64,000 nt of DNA from a virus. Shown here one piece after another: positions 36,462 to 45,236 of the stretch (position 1 is its first letter; each line of letters begins with the position of its first letter). The notes beneath the pieces are model-generated. The model saw nothing but the letters and a program-made list of their open reading frames with translations, did no database searches and was not told the DNA's origin. The translations under genes and the position numbers were made by a program. The stretch covers positions 62,001-126,000 of IMG/VR virus record IMGVR_UViG_3300009506_000004; one strand, written 5' to 3'.

Positions 36462-37838
36462 TTAACCGAGCAATAGAACGGCAAGGTTGTCGTCAAGGAC
36501 AGCTGTTCCGCACAGCAAATCCAACACAACCTTAGTTCCACCAGCATCGATATCATACTGCATAGTAGCGCGCATCGCAATGTCATTATAAGATGAAACA
36601 AAGGATCGAGCACCTTCAGACGCATCCGGTCGCGCTAATGGTCGAGTGACCAACGCAAACGAATTACGATGAAATGCAACATTGAAATCACCAGCTGGGC
36701 CAGGGAAGGCACCATCGCCATCAGTTAACGCAAGATCAAGGGGTCGATCTAACAGAACCTTAACCTCAGTTGCACTAACTGTAATGGTTTCAATGACAGA
36801 ATATGTATGACGTGTCGTAGGTGTTGTACCAAATGCAATGAGCTGGCCAACTACAGGTGGTTTTCCAGATGTAAAACCATCAATACTAATATACTTAGCA
36901 TAACCAGCAGAGTAGTTACCATTAACATCAGCCATCATATAAACCGTGATAACAGCACCACTTTCAACATCATACTTAATAGCTTCGTTAAGTGTGGCAG
37001 CAGTTGTATCAGTTGTGTCATCAACTTCAGCTGTGATCCAAGTTGGCTGATCATTACCGGCCAGATTGGCAAATTCACCAACGTTACAAACATAATCTGT
37101 AACATCAAACGCTGTCAACGAACCAGTTGTACCCGCAGCAATAGCCGCAGTAGTAGCACCAAGAACTGTGTCACGCGAAGCAGTTGATAATACACCATTC
37201 ACATTCTGGTCCATGAATGTGTCAAAACTACCAATACGGCCTAACAAAGCCTCTTCCAGCGCTGTTCCACCGTCACCACGTTTTTCTGAACTAACAAAAA
37301 GTTCAGTCTTTAGCATAGCTGTTTCGGACCCTGGAGCCAAAACTAACTTACGACCCGATGTATGGGCTAATGTTCGGTTTAACTTCTCTCGGGCTTCCAG
37401 CACAGTATCCCAAGCATTGCTGGATGTAAGATTAAGTAACCGCCCAACACGATCTTCAGGGTCACCGATCAGCGCATGAGCCATACGACCGACTATAGCA
37501 CGATCAATACCATTACCCATGGCTTTCATACCTGGGACTAAATGAACCTGAATAAGATCTTGCAAAGACTTCGACCGCTCACCATCCTTAATAACAAAAC
37601 CAGCATACATATGCTGATTAAGTGGAACTTGTACGTTAGTAACAACAGCATCATTATACTCAGTTGTATCAGAATCTGTCTTTCGATACACCTTCATATC
37701 AGCTGGCTTACGTGTATTAACCACGTCACCATAATCTTTAACTTCCATCGAGAAATCCCGATGAACTAACATACCCATAATCATGTTCTCTTCGAGAACA
37801 GCAATAGACTCCCGTGCCCAAACTTCTGGGACAAGCAT
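36462..37838 (-). CDS. Major capsid protein, P22 coat-like (exon 2; frame opens at 37838)
   Basis: The frame from ATG 37838 gives 458 residues: LVPEVWARESIAVLEENMIM, an HK97-like core, an inserted beta domain (about 210-350) and FHRNSFALVTRPL near the C-terminus, as in P22-type coat proteins. This ATG has no ribosome site and follows a stop directly. The first codon is better read as the last bases of a group I intron, making exon 2 36462-37835. Joined to exon 1 (38714-38764) the protein is 474 residues. Codons are richer in G/C at third positions than its neighbours, consistent with high expression. Confidence 0.85.
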   Translation of the reverse strand: MLVPEVWARESIAVLEENMIMGMLVHRDFSMEVKDYGDVVNTRKPADMKVYRKTDSDTTEYNDAVVTNVQVPLNQHMYAGFVIKDGERSKSLQDLIQVHLVPGMKAMGNGIDRAIVGRMAHALIGDPEDRVGRLLNLTSSNAWDTVLEAREKLNRTLAHTSGRKLVLAPGSETAMLKTELFVSSEKRGDGGTALEEALLGRIGSFDTFMDQNVNGVLSTASRDTVLGATTAAIAAGTTGSLTAFDVTDYVCNVGEFANLAGNDQPTWITAEVDDTTDTTAATLNEAIKYDVESGAVITVYMMADVNGNYSAGYAKYISIDGFTSGKPPVVGQLIAFGTTPTTRHTYSVIETITVSATEVKVLLDRPLDLALTDGDGAFPGPAGDFNVAFHRNSFALVTRPLARPDASEGARSFVSSYNDIAMRATMQYDIDAGGTKVVLDLLCGTAVLDDNLAVLLLG

Positions 37839-38713
37839 TTATGTTAACTATATATTTCTATATAGATCAGACTATATCTTCATCAACCAATTATAGCAAG
37901 ATTGCAATTTATGTTTTGTAATTTCATTTTCTTGTTCTAGTATTGTATTACATTTTCTACATACAACACCTAATACTTTATTGTCTACGTGATGTATATA
38001 AGGTAATGTAAGAATATTATTACAACAATCACAATTTTTTGAATTTCTCAAAATTGATACTTGTTCAAATGTTAAATTATAAACATATGTTTTGACAAGT
38101 ATTTTATAGCAATCTTTACATGTTGCATATAAACCATATTTTCCACTTTGGTATTTTTGTTTATAGAAATTCTTCTTTGGTTTATATTGTTTGCAGCATT
38201 TGCATAATCGTTGAGTTGCGCGTGTAGTCGTTGAGGGGTCAGGTTCCTTTTGCTGACTTCCCTGCTGATTGACTCTATTGAATAGATTTTTACGATCTTT
38301 TTGTATAAATTCTAAACAGGACTTTATACGGTGTAAATCTTCTTTTGTTTCTTGTCCTAATGTTATATTACAATAATGACAAAGAATACCTTTAACCTTA
38401 TGCTCAACATGATGAAGATTCTTTTTTAAATTTGTTAAATCTTCACCACAACACATACATAAAGATTCTTTTCTAAAATTTATTACTTGTTCGCATGTAA
38501 TACCAAGTCTATTAGCTGCTTTTTTAATAGACCAGCATTGTTTACAAATATTTCTATATTTTTTTGAATCTTTTCTAAAATGATATTCTTTAATAGATTT
38601 ATTTTTTTTACATTTTGAACAAATTTTAAATATCGTACTATTCACTTATCAAGTTGTTCCAGCATATAGCGCAATTCTTATTAGAAATCGCTTTCTAATA
38701 GGCCCATGTTCTA
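37836..38713 (-). ncRNA. Group I intron interrupting the major capsid gene
   Basis: Core pairings visible on the leftward strand: P2 (TATTAGAAA/TTTCTAATA, 38679-38700); P3 (GAATTGCGC 38677-38669 with GCGCAACTC 38221-38213, one mismatch); P4 (TGCTG 38664 with CAGCA 38267); P6 (GTCAG/CTGAC); P7 (GACTA 38229-38225 with TAGTC 37874-37870 in the S-type AAGATATAGTC). P1 pairs exon GCU with GGC, giving a U-G at the 5' site. The intron ends in G. P10 pairs four of five positions. Length 878 nt. Exact splice sites are inferred. Confidence 0.85.
37872..38645 (-). CDS. Intron-encoded double endonuclease VII-like protein (257 aa)
   Basis: Two treble-clef HNH/Endo VII domains. Domain 1 (residues about 8-115) has CSKCKKNKS...CKQC, CMCCGEDL and HHVEHKVKGILCHYCNITLG. 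Domain 2 (about 148-255) has CKCCKQYKP...CKDC, CDCCNN and HHVDNKVLGVVCRKCNTIL. Residues about 125-145 between them are encoded by the ribozyme P4-P6-P7-P3 core, and the stop lies in the S element. It starts at GTG 38645. It is presumably a homing endonuclease for the intron-less coat gene. Whether one chain or two proteins are made is open. Confidence 0.8.
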   Translation of the reverse strand: MNSTIFKICSKCKKNKSIKEYHFRKDSKKYRNICKQCWSIKKAANRLGITCEQVINFRKESLCMCCGEDLTNLKKNLHHVEHKVKGILCHYCNITLGQETKEDLHRIKSCLEFIQKDRKNLFNRVNQQGSQQKEPDPSTTTRATQRLCKCCKQYKPKKNFYKQKYQSGKYGLYATCKDCYKILVKTYVYNLTFEQVSILRNSKNCDCCNNILTLPYIHHVDNKVLGVVCRKCNTILEQENEITKHKLQSCYNWLMKI

Positions 38714-38764
38714 AGCGTCGTTATCATTGGCATAAGAAGCCAAAATTGTGTAAAAATAAAACAT
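38714..38764 (-). CDS. Major capsid protein exon 1
   Basis: ATG 38764 has GGGAG eight nt upstream, followed by 16 further codons ending ASYANDNDA. The zero frame then meets TAG, the first bases of the intron. Removing 37836-38713 joins NDA to LVPEVWARES in frame. This supplies the ribosome site and N-terminal arm missing from the downstream frame. The opening resembles the start of the scaffold protein (M-FWYEILASY). Confidence 0.75.
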
Positions 38765-38832
38765 TTTTCACACTCCCATATTAAATAAGTATCATTACTC
38801 AAATTACGCCCCAGCAGAAGTGTATTTGGGAT

Positions 38833-39693
38833 TTAACGTCTTTTATAATTCAAACCTAAAGCGGCTGGGTTCTCTTTTCTAAGTTTGAACCATTGTTCGT
38901 CTGTTAATCGTTTATGATCAACATTCCCAGACCCGATATTACCACCATCGGTAGCGTTTTGGGAGCCAATACCTTCTCGAATATTATTCTTGAAGAAATT
39001 GCCCCATTGTGAAGGATTCTTTTTCATATACTCAACGGCTTCATCAGGCGTCATTTGAAGTCGTTCAGATACACCAGTATCCTCATTTTTAACTGTCATC
39101 GTGACCATAGGAATCAGTTGGCCAGTTGGCTGTCCTTTTGCATCTTTAGCTTCTACTAATTCTGTTTGACCACGTAATTGAACAATAATTTGCGAAGGAT
39201 TAAAAGCCTCATGCTTAATAGCAGCAGATTGAAGTGCTTGGAAAATAGTAGATTCAGTATATCTATCTTCCCAAACTTTAGCTGCTTTTGTTGCTTCTTC
39301 TAATTGCTGCACATATTTATCTTCTTTTTGTTTATTATCGTAAGCAATCTGTTGTTCCTTTGTACGATGTCTAGCCTGAAGATCATCTAATTCCTTCTGT
39401 AATTTTTCTTTTTCTTCTTTACTAACATTTTGATTTCTCAAAAGTTCTTGATAACTAGTTTCTAATGAAGAATATTTATCTTGATGTTTTCTACGGTCTT
39501 CAGCTAAGAACTTATTGACATCATCTTGTGTGAATGTTTTACCAGAATCTGTTCCTTTACCAGAATCTGTTCCTTTACCAGAATCTGTTCCTTTACCAGA
39601 ATCTGTTTCTTTACCAGAATCTATTCCATCACCAGAATCTGTTCCATCACCACTGCCTTCATAAGAAGCTAATATTTCATACCAAAATAACAT
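38833..39693 (-). CDS. Capsid scaffolding protein (286 aa)
   Basis: Acidic and helix-rich, directly upstream of the coat gene. A hexapeptide repeat of the TDSGKG type (about six copies, 18-bp DNA repeats) near residues 15-50 is followed by FTQDDVNKFLAEDRRK and a coiled coil to about residue 140. The C-terminus is basic (KRLTDEQWFKLRKENP), as in scaffold coat-binding domains. ATG 39693 has GGAGG five nt upstream and is preferred over an in-frame start at 39726. Confidence 0.8.
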   Translation of the reverse strand: MLFWYEILASYEGSGDGTDSGDGIDSGKETDSGKGTDSGKGTDSGKGTDSGKTFTQDDVNKFLAEDRRKHQDKYSSLETSYQELLRNQNVSKEEKEKLQKELDDLQARHRTKEQQIAYDNKQKEDKYVQQLEEATKAAKVWEDRYTESTIFQALQSAAIKHEAFNPSQIIVQLRGQTELVEAKDAKGQPTGQLIPMVTMTVKNEDTGVSERLQMTPDEAVEYMKKNPSQWGNFFKNNIREGIGSQNATDGGNIGSGNVDHKRLTDEQWFKLRKENPAALGLNYKRR

Positions 39694-39761
39694 AAATTCC
39701 TCCAATTGGAGTATAAATGACCCCACACTAAGAATTAGTTTAAGCGCGGTGGGTAATCGCT

Positions 39762-40271
39762 TTAAACTCTCATTAAACGAACGTGATCATCATCACGTAA
39801 AAATGGACGTAGATATTTCCAAGCTGTAGCAGATGGTACACCATTCATGAAATGTTCAAGTGGCTCTTGGTCCCTTGCAAAACTTGTCCTTACAGAACCA
39901 ATTCCATGGTTTCTAATTGACATATTTTCCAATTCGATGTCTGGGTCTACGCCATCTAATAATGCATAAGCTATTTCATAACATGCCCATAGAATTCTTT
40001 CAGGAACTATAGTATCTGCACCACGTGGGAATTCAAGTTCCTGTGAAGCTTCAGCTGCTTGTATTTCATCACTTGTTGAATCTGGGTCATCTTGTAAAAT
40101 TTCCCAGACAGTGTGTTTATAACCTTTAAAAGATAAACTATCAATTATTCTTGTAGCAGCTAATAATGCTTTAGGTTTCTCAGTAGCACTAGCTTGACTC
40201 CAAGCAGTTTCATGAAGACGATCATTAAAATAAGATTCAGCTTGTTGTATAGTAGCATATGCTTCTGGCAT
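39762..40271 (-). CDS. Head-tail connector / DnaT-like family protein (169 aa)
   Basis: YATIQQAESYFNDRLHETAW, KALLAATRIIDSLSFKGYK and ELEFPRGAD follow the consensus of phage proteins annotated DnaT-like ssDNA-binding, which lie among head genes and probably act as connectors. ATG 40271 has AGGTG upstream. The in-frame start at 40295 would overlap the upstream gene and is less likely. Confidence 0.6.
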   Translation of the reverse strand: MPEAYATIQQAESYFNDRLHETAWSQASATEKPKALLAATRIIDSLSFKGYKHTVWEILQDDPDSTSDEIQAAEASQELEFPRGADTIVPERILWACYEIAYALLDGVDPDIELENMSIRNHGIGSVRTSFARDQEPLEHFMNGVPSATAWKYLRPFLRDDDHVRLMRV

Positions 40272-40279
40272 AATTTCAC

Positions 40280-40579
40280 CTAATGAGCACACCAAGAATA
40301 AGTTGTGCCACCTAAATTACACATTTGATAAATATCAGCCGGGTCATCAATTTCTAAAAAAATTTCGTCCCCAGCTTTTAATTGAAAACCAATAGTTGTA
40401 CTATTTATATTTGATTTACCAACCCACATATCTTGGCTACTATCTGTATTTTTTACTAATACCCCTTTATGTGCTTTTGCACTTTTAACATTGTCTAATT
40501 GCTGGGGAGTAGTTAAAGTAGTACCATTTCCAGATTGAAAAGAATTGCTAAATTTTATCGTTTCATTAAAAGAAGACAT
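40280..40579 (-). CDS. Small virion (decoration-like) protein, copy 2 (99 aa)
   Basis: Starts MSSFNETIKFSNSFQSGNG and ends GGTTYSWCAH. Beta-rich with LVKNTDSSQDMWVGKSNI, a layout found in small capsid decoration or fibre-head proteins. Paralogue of the next upstream gene. Both lie between the portal and the connector gene. A decoration role is inferred from size and position. Confidence 0.55.
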   Translation of the reverse strand: MSSFNETIKFSNSFQSGNGTTLTTPQQLDNVKSAKAHKGVLVKNTDSSQDMWVGKSNINSTTIGFQLKAGDEIFLEIDDPADIYQMCNLGGTTYSWCAH

Positions 40580-40587
40580 TTTTCACC

Positions 40588-40887
40588 TTAATAAGCCAGC
40601 CAAGTATAAGTTGTACTTAATGCAGAACCAATTACATAAACATTTGCTGGATTATCTATTTGAAGTTCTACTTGTTCATTAGCTCCAAGTTCTAAACCAA
40701 AACTAGACGATACATTAGCTTTTCCAACATAAAGTTTATTAGTAGCATGAGTATTTTTTATTACTAATTCTTTGTGTATTTTTGCATCGCGTACACTATC
40801 AAGTTTTTCAGCTGTTGCATTTCCAACTGATCCCATTCCACATTGAAATGAATCAGTCATTTTAATTGTTTCATTGAAAGATGACAT
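40588..40887 (-). CDS. Small virion (decoration-like) protein, copy 1 (99 aa)
   Basis: Same length and start (MSSFNETIK) as its neighbour, about 40 percent identical by eye: VIKNTHATNKLYVGKANV aligns with the NT...VGK block, and the end LSTTYTWLAY matches. Tandem duplication with divergence. The ATG directly follows the portal stop. Confidence 0.55.
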   Translation of the reverse strand: MSSFNETIKMTDSFQCGMGSVGNATAEKLDSVRDAKIHKELVIKNTHATNKLYVGKANVSSSFGLELGANEQVELQIDNPANVYVIGSALSTTYTWLAY

Positions 40888-42669
40888 TTATTTACCCTTG
40901 CCACGAATTGGCTTTTTAGTTGTATCATTTAATGTAGTATCAGTAGCTTCGTCTCTTTCTTCTACAGCATCTTTAGGATTAGTTTCCATATCTTTAACAC
41001 CGCGAGCACCAGCATTTTCTATTGGAGGTGCTTGTGCTTGCTGAATACGAGCTACACGTTTAGCATGATCTTTATTAGCTTTGGGTACTTCAATTTCACC
41101 ATCAAAACCAAGAGCATTAGATAATGTTACATCTGAAGCTAATCCTTCTTCTTTAGCTAACCTAACAACATCAGGACTACTTGTAGAATAATTAGCTGTA
41201 TCAATTTCCTTGTTTATTTTTGCTAATAAGTCTGGTGTTATTCTCCCACCCATTAATGAAGCTGTAGCATCTTTTGCTAATTCTTTTTTAGCTGTAGTAC
41301 TAGGAATAGAAAACATTAAACCTGTTAATTTATCAGCTTCAGTAATTCTATCACCCATTGATTTTAAGCTATATTGTTCTGGATATTTAATTACAACAGT
41401 ATCAGAACTATTTTTCCCTTCATAAGCAGCCCAATGATCAGCTATTTTTCTTTCGGCTGTTTCTAATACAAGCCCAATAAAAGCCAAACCAGCTTCTAAC
41501 CCTTGGTTATCTATATTTCTGGATTCAGCAGAAGCCCTATTACTTCCTAAAGAAATAACGGCTAAATTCACTAATTTTCTAATATCTTCTTCTAATTTTC
41601 TTTGTAATTCAATAGAAGCTCTTAAAGGTTCAGAAGATGGGTGAATAAAGCCTGGACGTTCCGCTTTAATATCATAGTAACGACCATCTACTGCACCAAC
41701 TCTTATTTGCTTATCGCCAGCAGCTTGCCCACCAGAGGATGATGTTCCATCTTCCATAATATCCGATTTAATATGAGAGCCCATGGCTCTAGCATCCTGT
41801 TGCTCTGTGTAGAATGGGAAATTTGCTTTGAGAGCATAGGAAACATCACTAGAAACAAGATTTAATAAAGCTATTTGATGATTAGCTATATCTTTTAATA
41901 AACTATCACCAACACTGCATAAAACAAATGGAATTTTCCTTAATTCAAGTCTTTGTGGCTCAAAAAGCCATGCCTCGCCATTTTGGTCTATTGGCTTACC
42001 AGCTGAATCAAAAAATTGATATCTTACATATCCATCATTTGGGTCAACCCAAACTAATCTGAATCGTTCAAATGATGTTGAAGGTAAGAATACATTCCCA
42101 TAATGTACATTATAATTAATACACCAATCTCTTAATAAAATTGCTTGGTAATCACTTTCTTGGTGTGGTAAAGAAGATCTCCATGATAAAATATCTTCGA
42201 CTCTATATTGATATAAATATGGTGCGGCATTTTCTGCATCAGCTAATGTTGGTCCAGCTGGTGCAATATTATCTACATAAATCCCAACTTGCCCCATAGC
42301 TAACATTTCTGGAAGTATTTGAGTACCTATGAAATGGTTCATACTAGAACCGTGTCTATCAACACCCCCTTTATAACCATTTATTGCTGATTCATATGCT
42401 TGACTGCCACCACGTCTAATAATATCTACCATTCTAGAGAAAATAGAATTTTTAATATCAACCAAAGCTGCTTTTGCAAAACCTGGGACAGGTGTTATAT
42501 TTCTACGTTTATCAAAATCATCATCATTCTCGCGTTCAGACCATTTTTCTAAATAAGTTCTAATAAAGGCATCTCCACCTTCCCAAATATATCGCCATTT
42601 ACTCCAATCTGGTAGATTGTAGATATATTGTGGATGCCTTAGACTTGGGATGGTAATTGTTTGTGCCAT
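40888..42669 (-). CDS. Portal protein (593 aa)
   Basis: Between terminase and scaffold. Contains the clip/wing type sequence RRNITPVPGFAKAALVDIKN, PEMLAMGQVGIYVDN and a long C-terminal helical region with ASAESRNIDNQGLEAGLAFIG. This matches DUF4055-like portals of siphoviruses. The C-terminus is charged and polar, as in DNA-channel portal tails. It would form the dodecameric DNA gateway. Confidence 0.8.
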   Translation of the reverse strand: MAQTITIPSLRHPQYIYNLPDWSKWRYIWEGGDAFIRTYLEKWSERENDDDFDKRRNITPVPGFAKAALVDIKNSIFSRMVDIIRRGGSQAYESAINGYKGGVDRHGSSMNHFIGTQILPEMLAMGQVGIYVDNIAPAGPTLADAENAAPYLYQYRVEDILSWRSSLPHQESDYQAILLRDWCINYNVHYGNVFLPSTSFERFRLVWVDPNDGYVRYQFFDSAGKPIDQNGEAWLFEPQRLELRKIPFVLCSVGDSLLKDIANHQIALLNLVSSDVSYALKANFPFYTEQQDARAMGSHIKSDIMEDGTSSSGGQAAGDKQIRVGAVDGRYYDIKAERPGFIHPSSEPLRASIELQRKLEEDIRKLVNLAVISLGSNRASAESRNIDNQGLEAGLAFIGLVLETAERKIADHWAAYEGKNSSDTVVIKYPEQYSLKSMGDRITEADKLTGLMFSIPSTTAKKELAKDATASLMGGRITPDLLAKINKEIDTANYSTSSPDVVRLAKEEGLASDVTLSNALGFDGEIEVPKANKDHAKRVARIQQAQAPPIENAGARGVKDMETNPKDAVEERDEATDTTLNDTTKKPIRGKGK

Positions 42670-42681
42670 TAATTTTCTCCA

Positions 42682-44391
42682 TTACAAAAATTTCCCAATA
42701 TTTTGATTAGTTGCAATAGAAGCAGCACATGGCAATGCCATTTCTGCGTAATTTAAAGCATGTGCATAATGATCGGGATGACCATAGTTTTTATATGCAG
42801 CTACTGGATTACCATATTGGTCCTCTTCATATACTCTATGCAAAGCTTTTACATGGTCTGCAAAGCCTCTTGGAAGATCCATCGGAGTTTCTATAGCACC
42901 AGAATGAAATCTCCCCAAACTAATATCCAACCAATTTGTTCTATCAACAGTGGCTACAGGGGCAGATGATCCATCATCTTCTATAGTCATTTCTTTTCCT
43001 GCTCTACCCTGACGATATCTATTTAACCAAACATAACCAGGAAATCTTCTAGCAAAACGTCTTGCTTCTTGTGGACCAGGATCCATATCAACCATACAAG
43101 CACGTATTTGCCATTCCCGCATTAATCTATCTGGGATTGTATCAAAATCTTCTTCGTGAAAACGACCAGCATCTAATATTCTACATTCAGCTGAAGTATT
43201 TAAATCAACACAAAATTGTGGATAAAACCATTCACAAATAACATAATGACACCATGTACCTCTATCAAGACCCATAGTAATCATACGGTTTTCGCCAGAT
43301 TTTACAGATAATTGTTTACAGTTATACTGTTTAATTGCATTATTTATCATTTCATCAGTTACTTGTGATTGTTCCTCTACAAAAGGTTCACCGAGAACTG
43401 ATTTATGAAATTCTTGCCTTGCAAAACTATTTGTTTGTGATTTAAAATAATCAATTACAACCTCAGCTGGAGCTACAGTGTAACTATATAGTTGATTAAT
43501 TTTAAAACCACGTCTATTTTTATCTGTTCCAGTAACAGTAGGTTCCCAATAACCAGTATTTACTAAAGTAGAAAGTTTATCATCTTGATTTATGGAACCA
43601 TTTTCCCTATAAGAATGTTTATAACCATATTTACACATTGTACACTGATAATATGATTTATAACAATCTGGGTCATTCATATCCTCCCCACAAATTTTTA
43701 TTGAATCTGGGAAGATAAATTCATCTGTTCTACCACAACCAGGGCATTTAAAACGAAAATGTTCTTGGGTACTTTTTGCATATTCTAAACTAACCCCACG
43801 GTCTGGGAATGTAGGGGTACTAATCATCCAAATTTTCTTTTCTAGTTGACCCCTTAAACGATGAAAAGCCAATTCAATTTGAGATTTGTCCATTTCATCT
43901 AATTCATCAAGAATAAGCACAGCAACTGGTAAAGATTTAAGATTCGCATCACCTCTACTACCACGGATATAAAGTGATACATTATCTGACATTTTCAGCC
44001 CAACATTATTAGTATCAGTAAAAATACTTTTCAAGTATGGACTTAATCTTAAAGCTGGATTGAATCTTGACTTAGAAAAATCTGAAGCATTTTCTAATGT
44101 TGGTAAAACATAAAGAACACTTTTTCTCAAAACATCAACTGTGTATAAGGCTATATTTATACCTACTTCTGTAAAACCAGCTTGTGCTGATTTCATAGAA
44201 ATATTCCACATAGCTTGACTATCATGTAGTTCTCTGCACCAAGGATGGTATTTATAACTATAATTACCTGCAAAAGGTTCACCCATTATCCGTCGTTTTT
44301 CAGACCATCTAGAAGGTGTAGTAATAGATACACTTTCTAGCTGATTTCTTAATTCCTCTCGGAACCAATTCATCATTGACGACATGGACAT
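42682..44391 (-). CDS. Terminase large subunit, GpA type
   Basis: ATPase: the WNISMKSAQAGFTEV Walker A-like block (about residue 65) and VAVLILDELDEMDKSQ Walker B. A zinc-finger-like CPGCG...CTMC segment is in the middle. The C-terminal nuclease part has MGLDRGTWCHYVI, ACMVDMDPGPQEA and FADHVKALHRV. This layout is that of lambda gpA-like terminases. It packages DNA through the portal encoded immediately downstream. Confidence 0.85.
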   Translation of the reverse strand: MSMSSMMNWFREELRNQLESVSITTPSRWSEKRRIMGEPFAGNYSYKYHPWCRELHDSQAMWNISMKSAQAGFTEVGINIALYTVDVLRKSVLYVLPTLENASDFSKSRFNPALRLSPYLKSIFTDTNNVGLKMSDNVSLYIRGSRGDANLKSLPVAVLILDELDEMDKSQIELAFHRLRGQLEKKIWMISTPTFPDRGVSLEYAKSTQEHFRFKCPGCGRTDEFIFPDSIKICGEDMNDPDCYKSYYQCTMCKYGYKHSYRENGSINQDDKLSTLVNTGYWEPTVTGTDKNRRGFKINQLYSYTVAPAEVVIDYFKSQTNSFARQEFHKSVLGEPFVEEQSQVTDEMINNAIKQYNCKQLSVKSGENRMITMGLDRGTWCHYVICEWFYPQFCVDLNTSAECRILDAGRFHEEDFDTIPDRLMREWQIRACMVDMDPGPQEARRFARRFPGYVWLNRYRQGRAGKEMTIEDDGSSAPVATVDRTNWLDISLGRFHSGAIETPMDLPRGFADHVKALHRVYEEDQYGNPVAAYKNYGHPDHYAHALNYAEMALPCAASIATNQNIGKFL

Positions 44392-44396
44392 CCCCT

Positions 44397-44924
44397 TTAA
44401 TCAATTTCACAATCCTTATCTAAGTCTCCACAAGTAACTTCTGGAAAAGATTCTGATTCTTTATAACTAATAGTTCCTAAACCAATAACTTTTATTGATT
44501 TATTTAATCTATTTATTTCGGATTCGGATTCGGATTCGGGTTCGGATTCGGGTTCGGATTCGGATTCGGGTTCGGATTCGGATTCGGGTTCGGGTTCGGG
44601 TTCGGGTTCGGGTTCGGGTTCGGGTTCGGGTTCGGGTTCGGGTTCGGGTTCTGGCTTAGATGATGGTACTGTATGAATGGCACCATCATAAGTAACCCAT
44701 GCTCCTCTACCACTATCTAAATCTTTTTCCCATGTCCAATTTACACCCAACATATTTCTGCCGCTATCTAAAGCACAAACAATAATTCTAGGAAATGTAG
44801 AACAATCCGGTACATTTATATAATCAATTGCTTGAGTAGCATTGATTATAGTATTATCATATGCAAATAAAATTTTAATCAACCCAAAATGATTCAAAAG
44901 TACAGGAGGGGGAATAAGCCTCAT
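44397..44924 (-). CDS. Protein with E-P/E-S dipeptide repeat (175 aa)
   Basis: A 90-residue N-terminal domain ([34 protein letters not shown]) is followed by about 22 dipeptides alternating EP then ES, and a hydrophilic C-terminus. The repeat is encoded by hexanucleotides and should be length-variable. ATG 44924 with GTGAGG upstream is preferred to an in-frame GTG at 44936. The extended acidic proline linker suggests a spacer between two small domains. Function unknown. Confidence 0.55.
   Translation of the reverse strand: MRLIPPPVLLNHFGLIKILFAYDNTIINATQAIDYINVPDCSTFPRIIVCALDSGRNMLGVNWTWEKDLDSGRGAWVTYDGAIHTVPSSKPEPEPEPEPEPEPEPEPEPEPEPESESEPESESEPESEPESESESEINRLNKSIKVIGLGTISYKESESFPEVTCGDLDKDCEID
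44521..44652. repeat. Hexanucleotide tandem repeat, 22 units (GGTTCG/GATTCG)
   Basis: Units of six nt alternate GATTCG and GGTTCG, with the last ten to twelve units purely GGTTCG. Because six is a multiple of three, copy-number changes would lengthen or shorten the EP/ES linker without a frameshift. Confidence 0.9.
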
Positions 44925-44925
44925 A

Positions 44926-45177
44926 TTATACCTCACTTATTTTTTCAATACGTTTTTGTAAATCTTTTAAAAGTAACAATGGTTTTCCAGGAATTTTTAA
45001 TTTAGAAAATCTTTCTATAATAGAAATATAAATATCTAGGCCATTCACTACTGTGTCCCATAAATTACTATATTCTTCTATAGGGTGTAATTCTATTATA
45101 TGTGTAGGAGGTATAAATTTAGGTTTTGTATGATTTAGCTTTGGTCCACGTTCATTTAGTGGATCTTTGCGTACCAT
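44926..45177 (-). CDS. Small basic-to-neutral hypothetical protein (83 aa)
   Basis: Not recognised. The N-terminus is proline and lysine rich, and the C-terminal half is helical ([14 protein letters not shown]). Its ATG overlaps the stop of the 19-residue upstream gene (TAATG), so translation is coupled. Lies just upstream of the EP-repeat gene and terminase. Confidence 0.55.
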   Translation of the reverse strand: MVRKDPLNERGPKLNHTKPKFIPPTHIIELHPIEEYSNLWDTVVNGLDIYISIIERFSKLKIPGKPLLLLKDLQKRIEKISEV

Positions 45178-45236
45178 TACTTACCTTTACCGCCTTTTCT
45201 TCCACCCTTTTTTCCGCCACATTTATTTATTTTCAT
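45177..45236 (-). CDS. Tiny glycine-lysine protein (19 aa)
   Basis: MKINKCGGKKGGRKGGKGK, preceded by AAGAGG at proper spacing, with its stop overlapping the next start. The G/K/R composition suggests nucleic-acid or membrane contact. Too short for a family assignment, and its expression is inferred from the ribosome site and coupling. Confidence 0.5.
   Translation of the reverse strand: MKINKCGGKKGGRKGGKGK

Noticed and set aside
37872-38645. Endonuclease VII-like gene as an ordinary free-standing gene between scaffold and coat
   Set aside because: The flanking and internal sequences fold as a group I core and the coat gene lacks a start signal downstream, so an intron ORF explains more.
38679-38700. 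TATTAGAAA/TTTCTAATA hairpin as a transcription terminator
   Set aside because: No T-tract follows, and it fits as P2 of the group I intron between P1 and P3.
44521-44652. CRISPR-like array
   Set aside because: Units are contiguous 6-mers with no spacers, inside a coding frame. The 9-bp repeats at 48391 and the 24-bp repeats at 63357 also lack spacers.
44513-44713. Frame coding for NPNPNP repeats on the leftward strand
   Set aside because: It is the alternative-frame reading of the hexanucleotide repeat inside the EP/ES gene, with no ribosome site.
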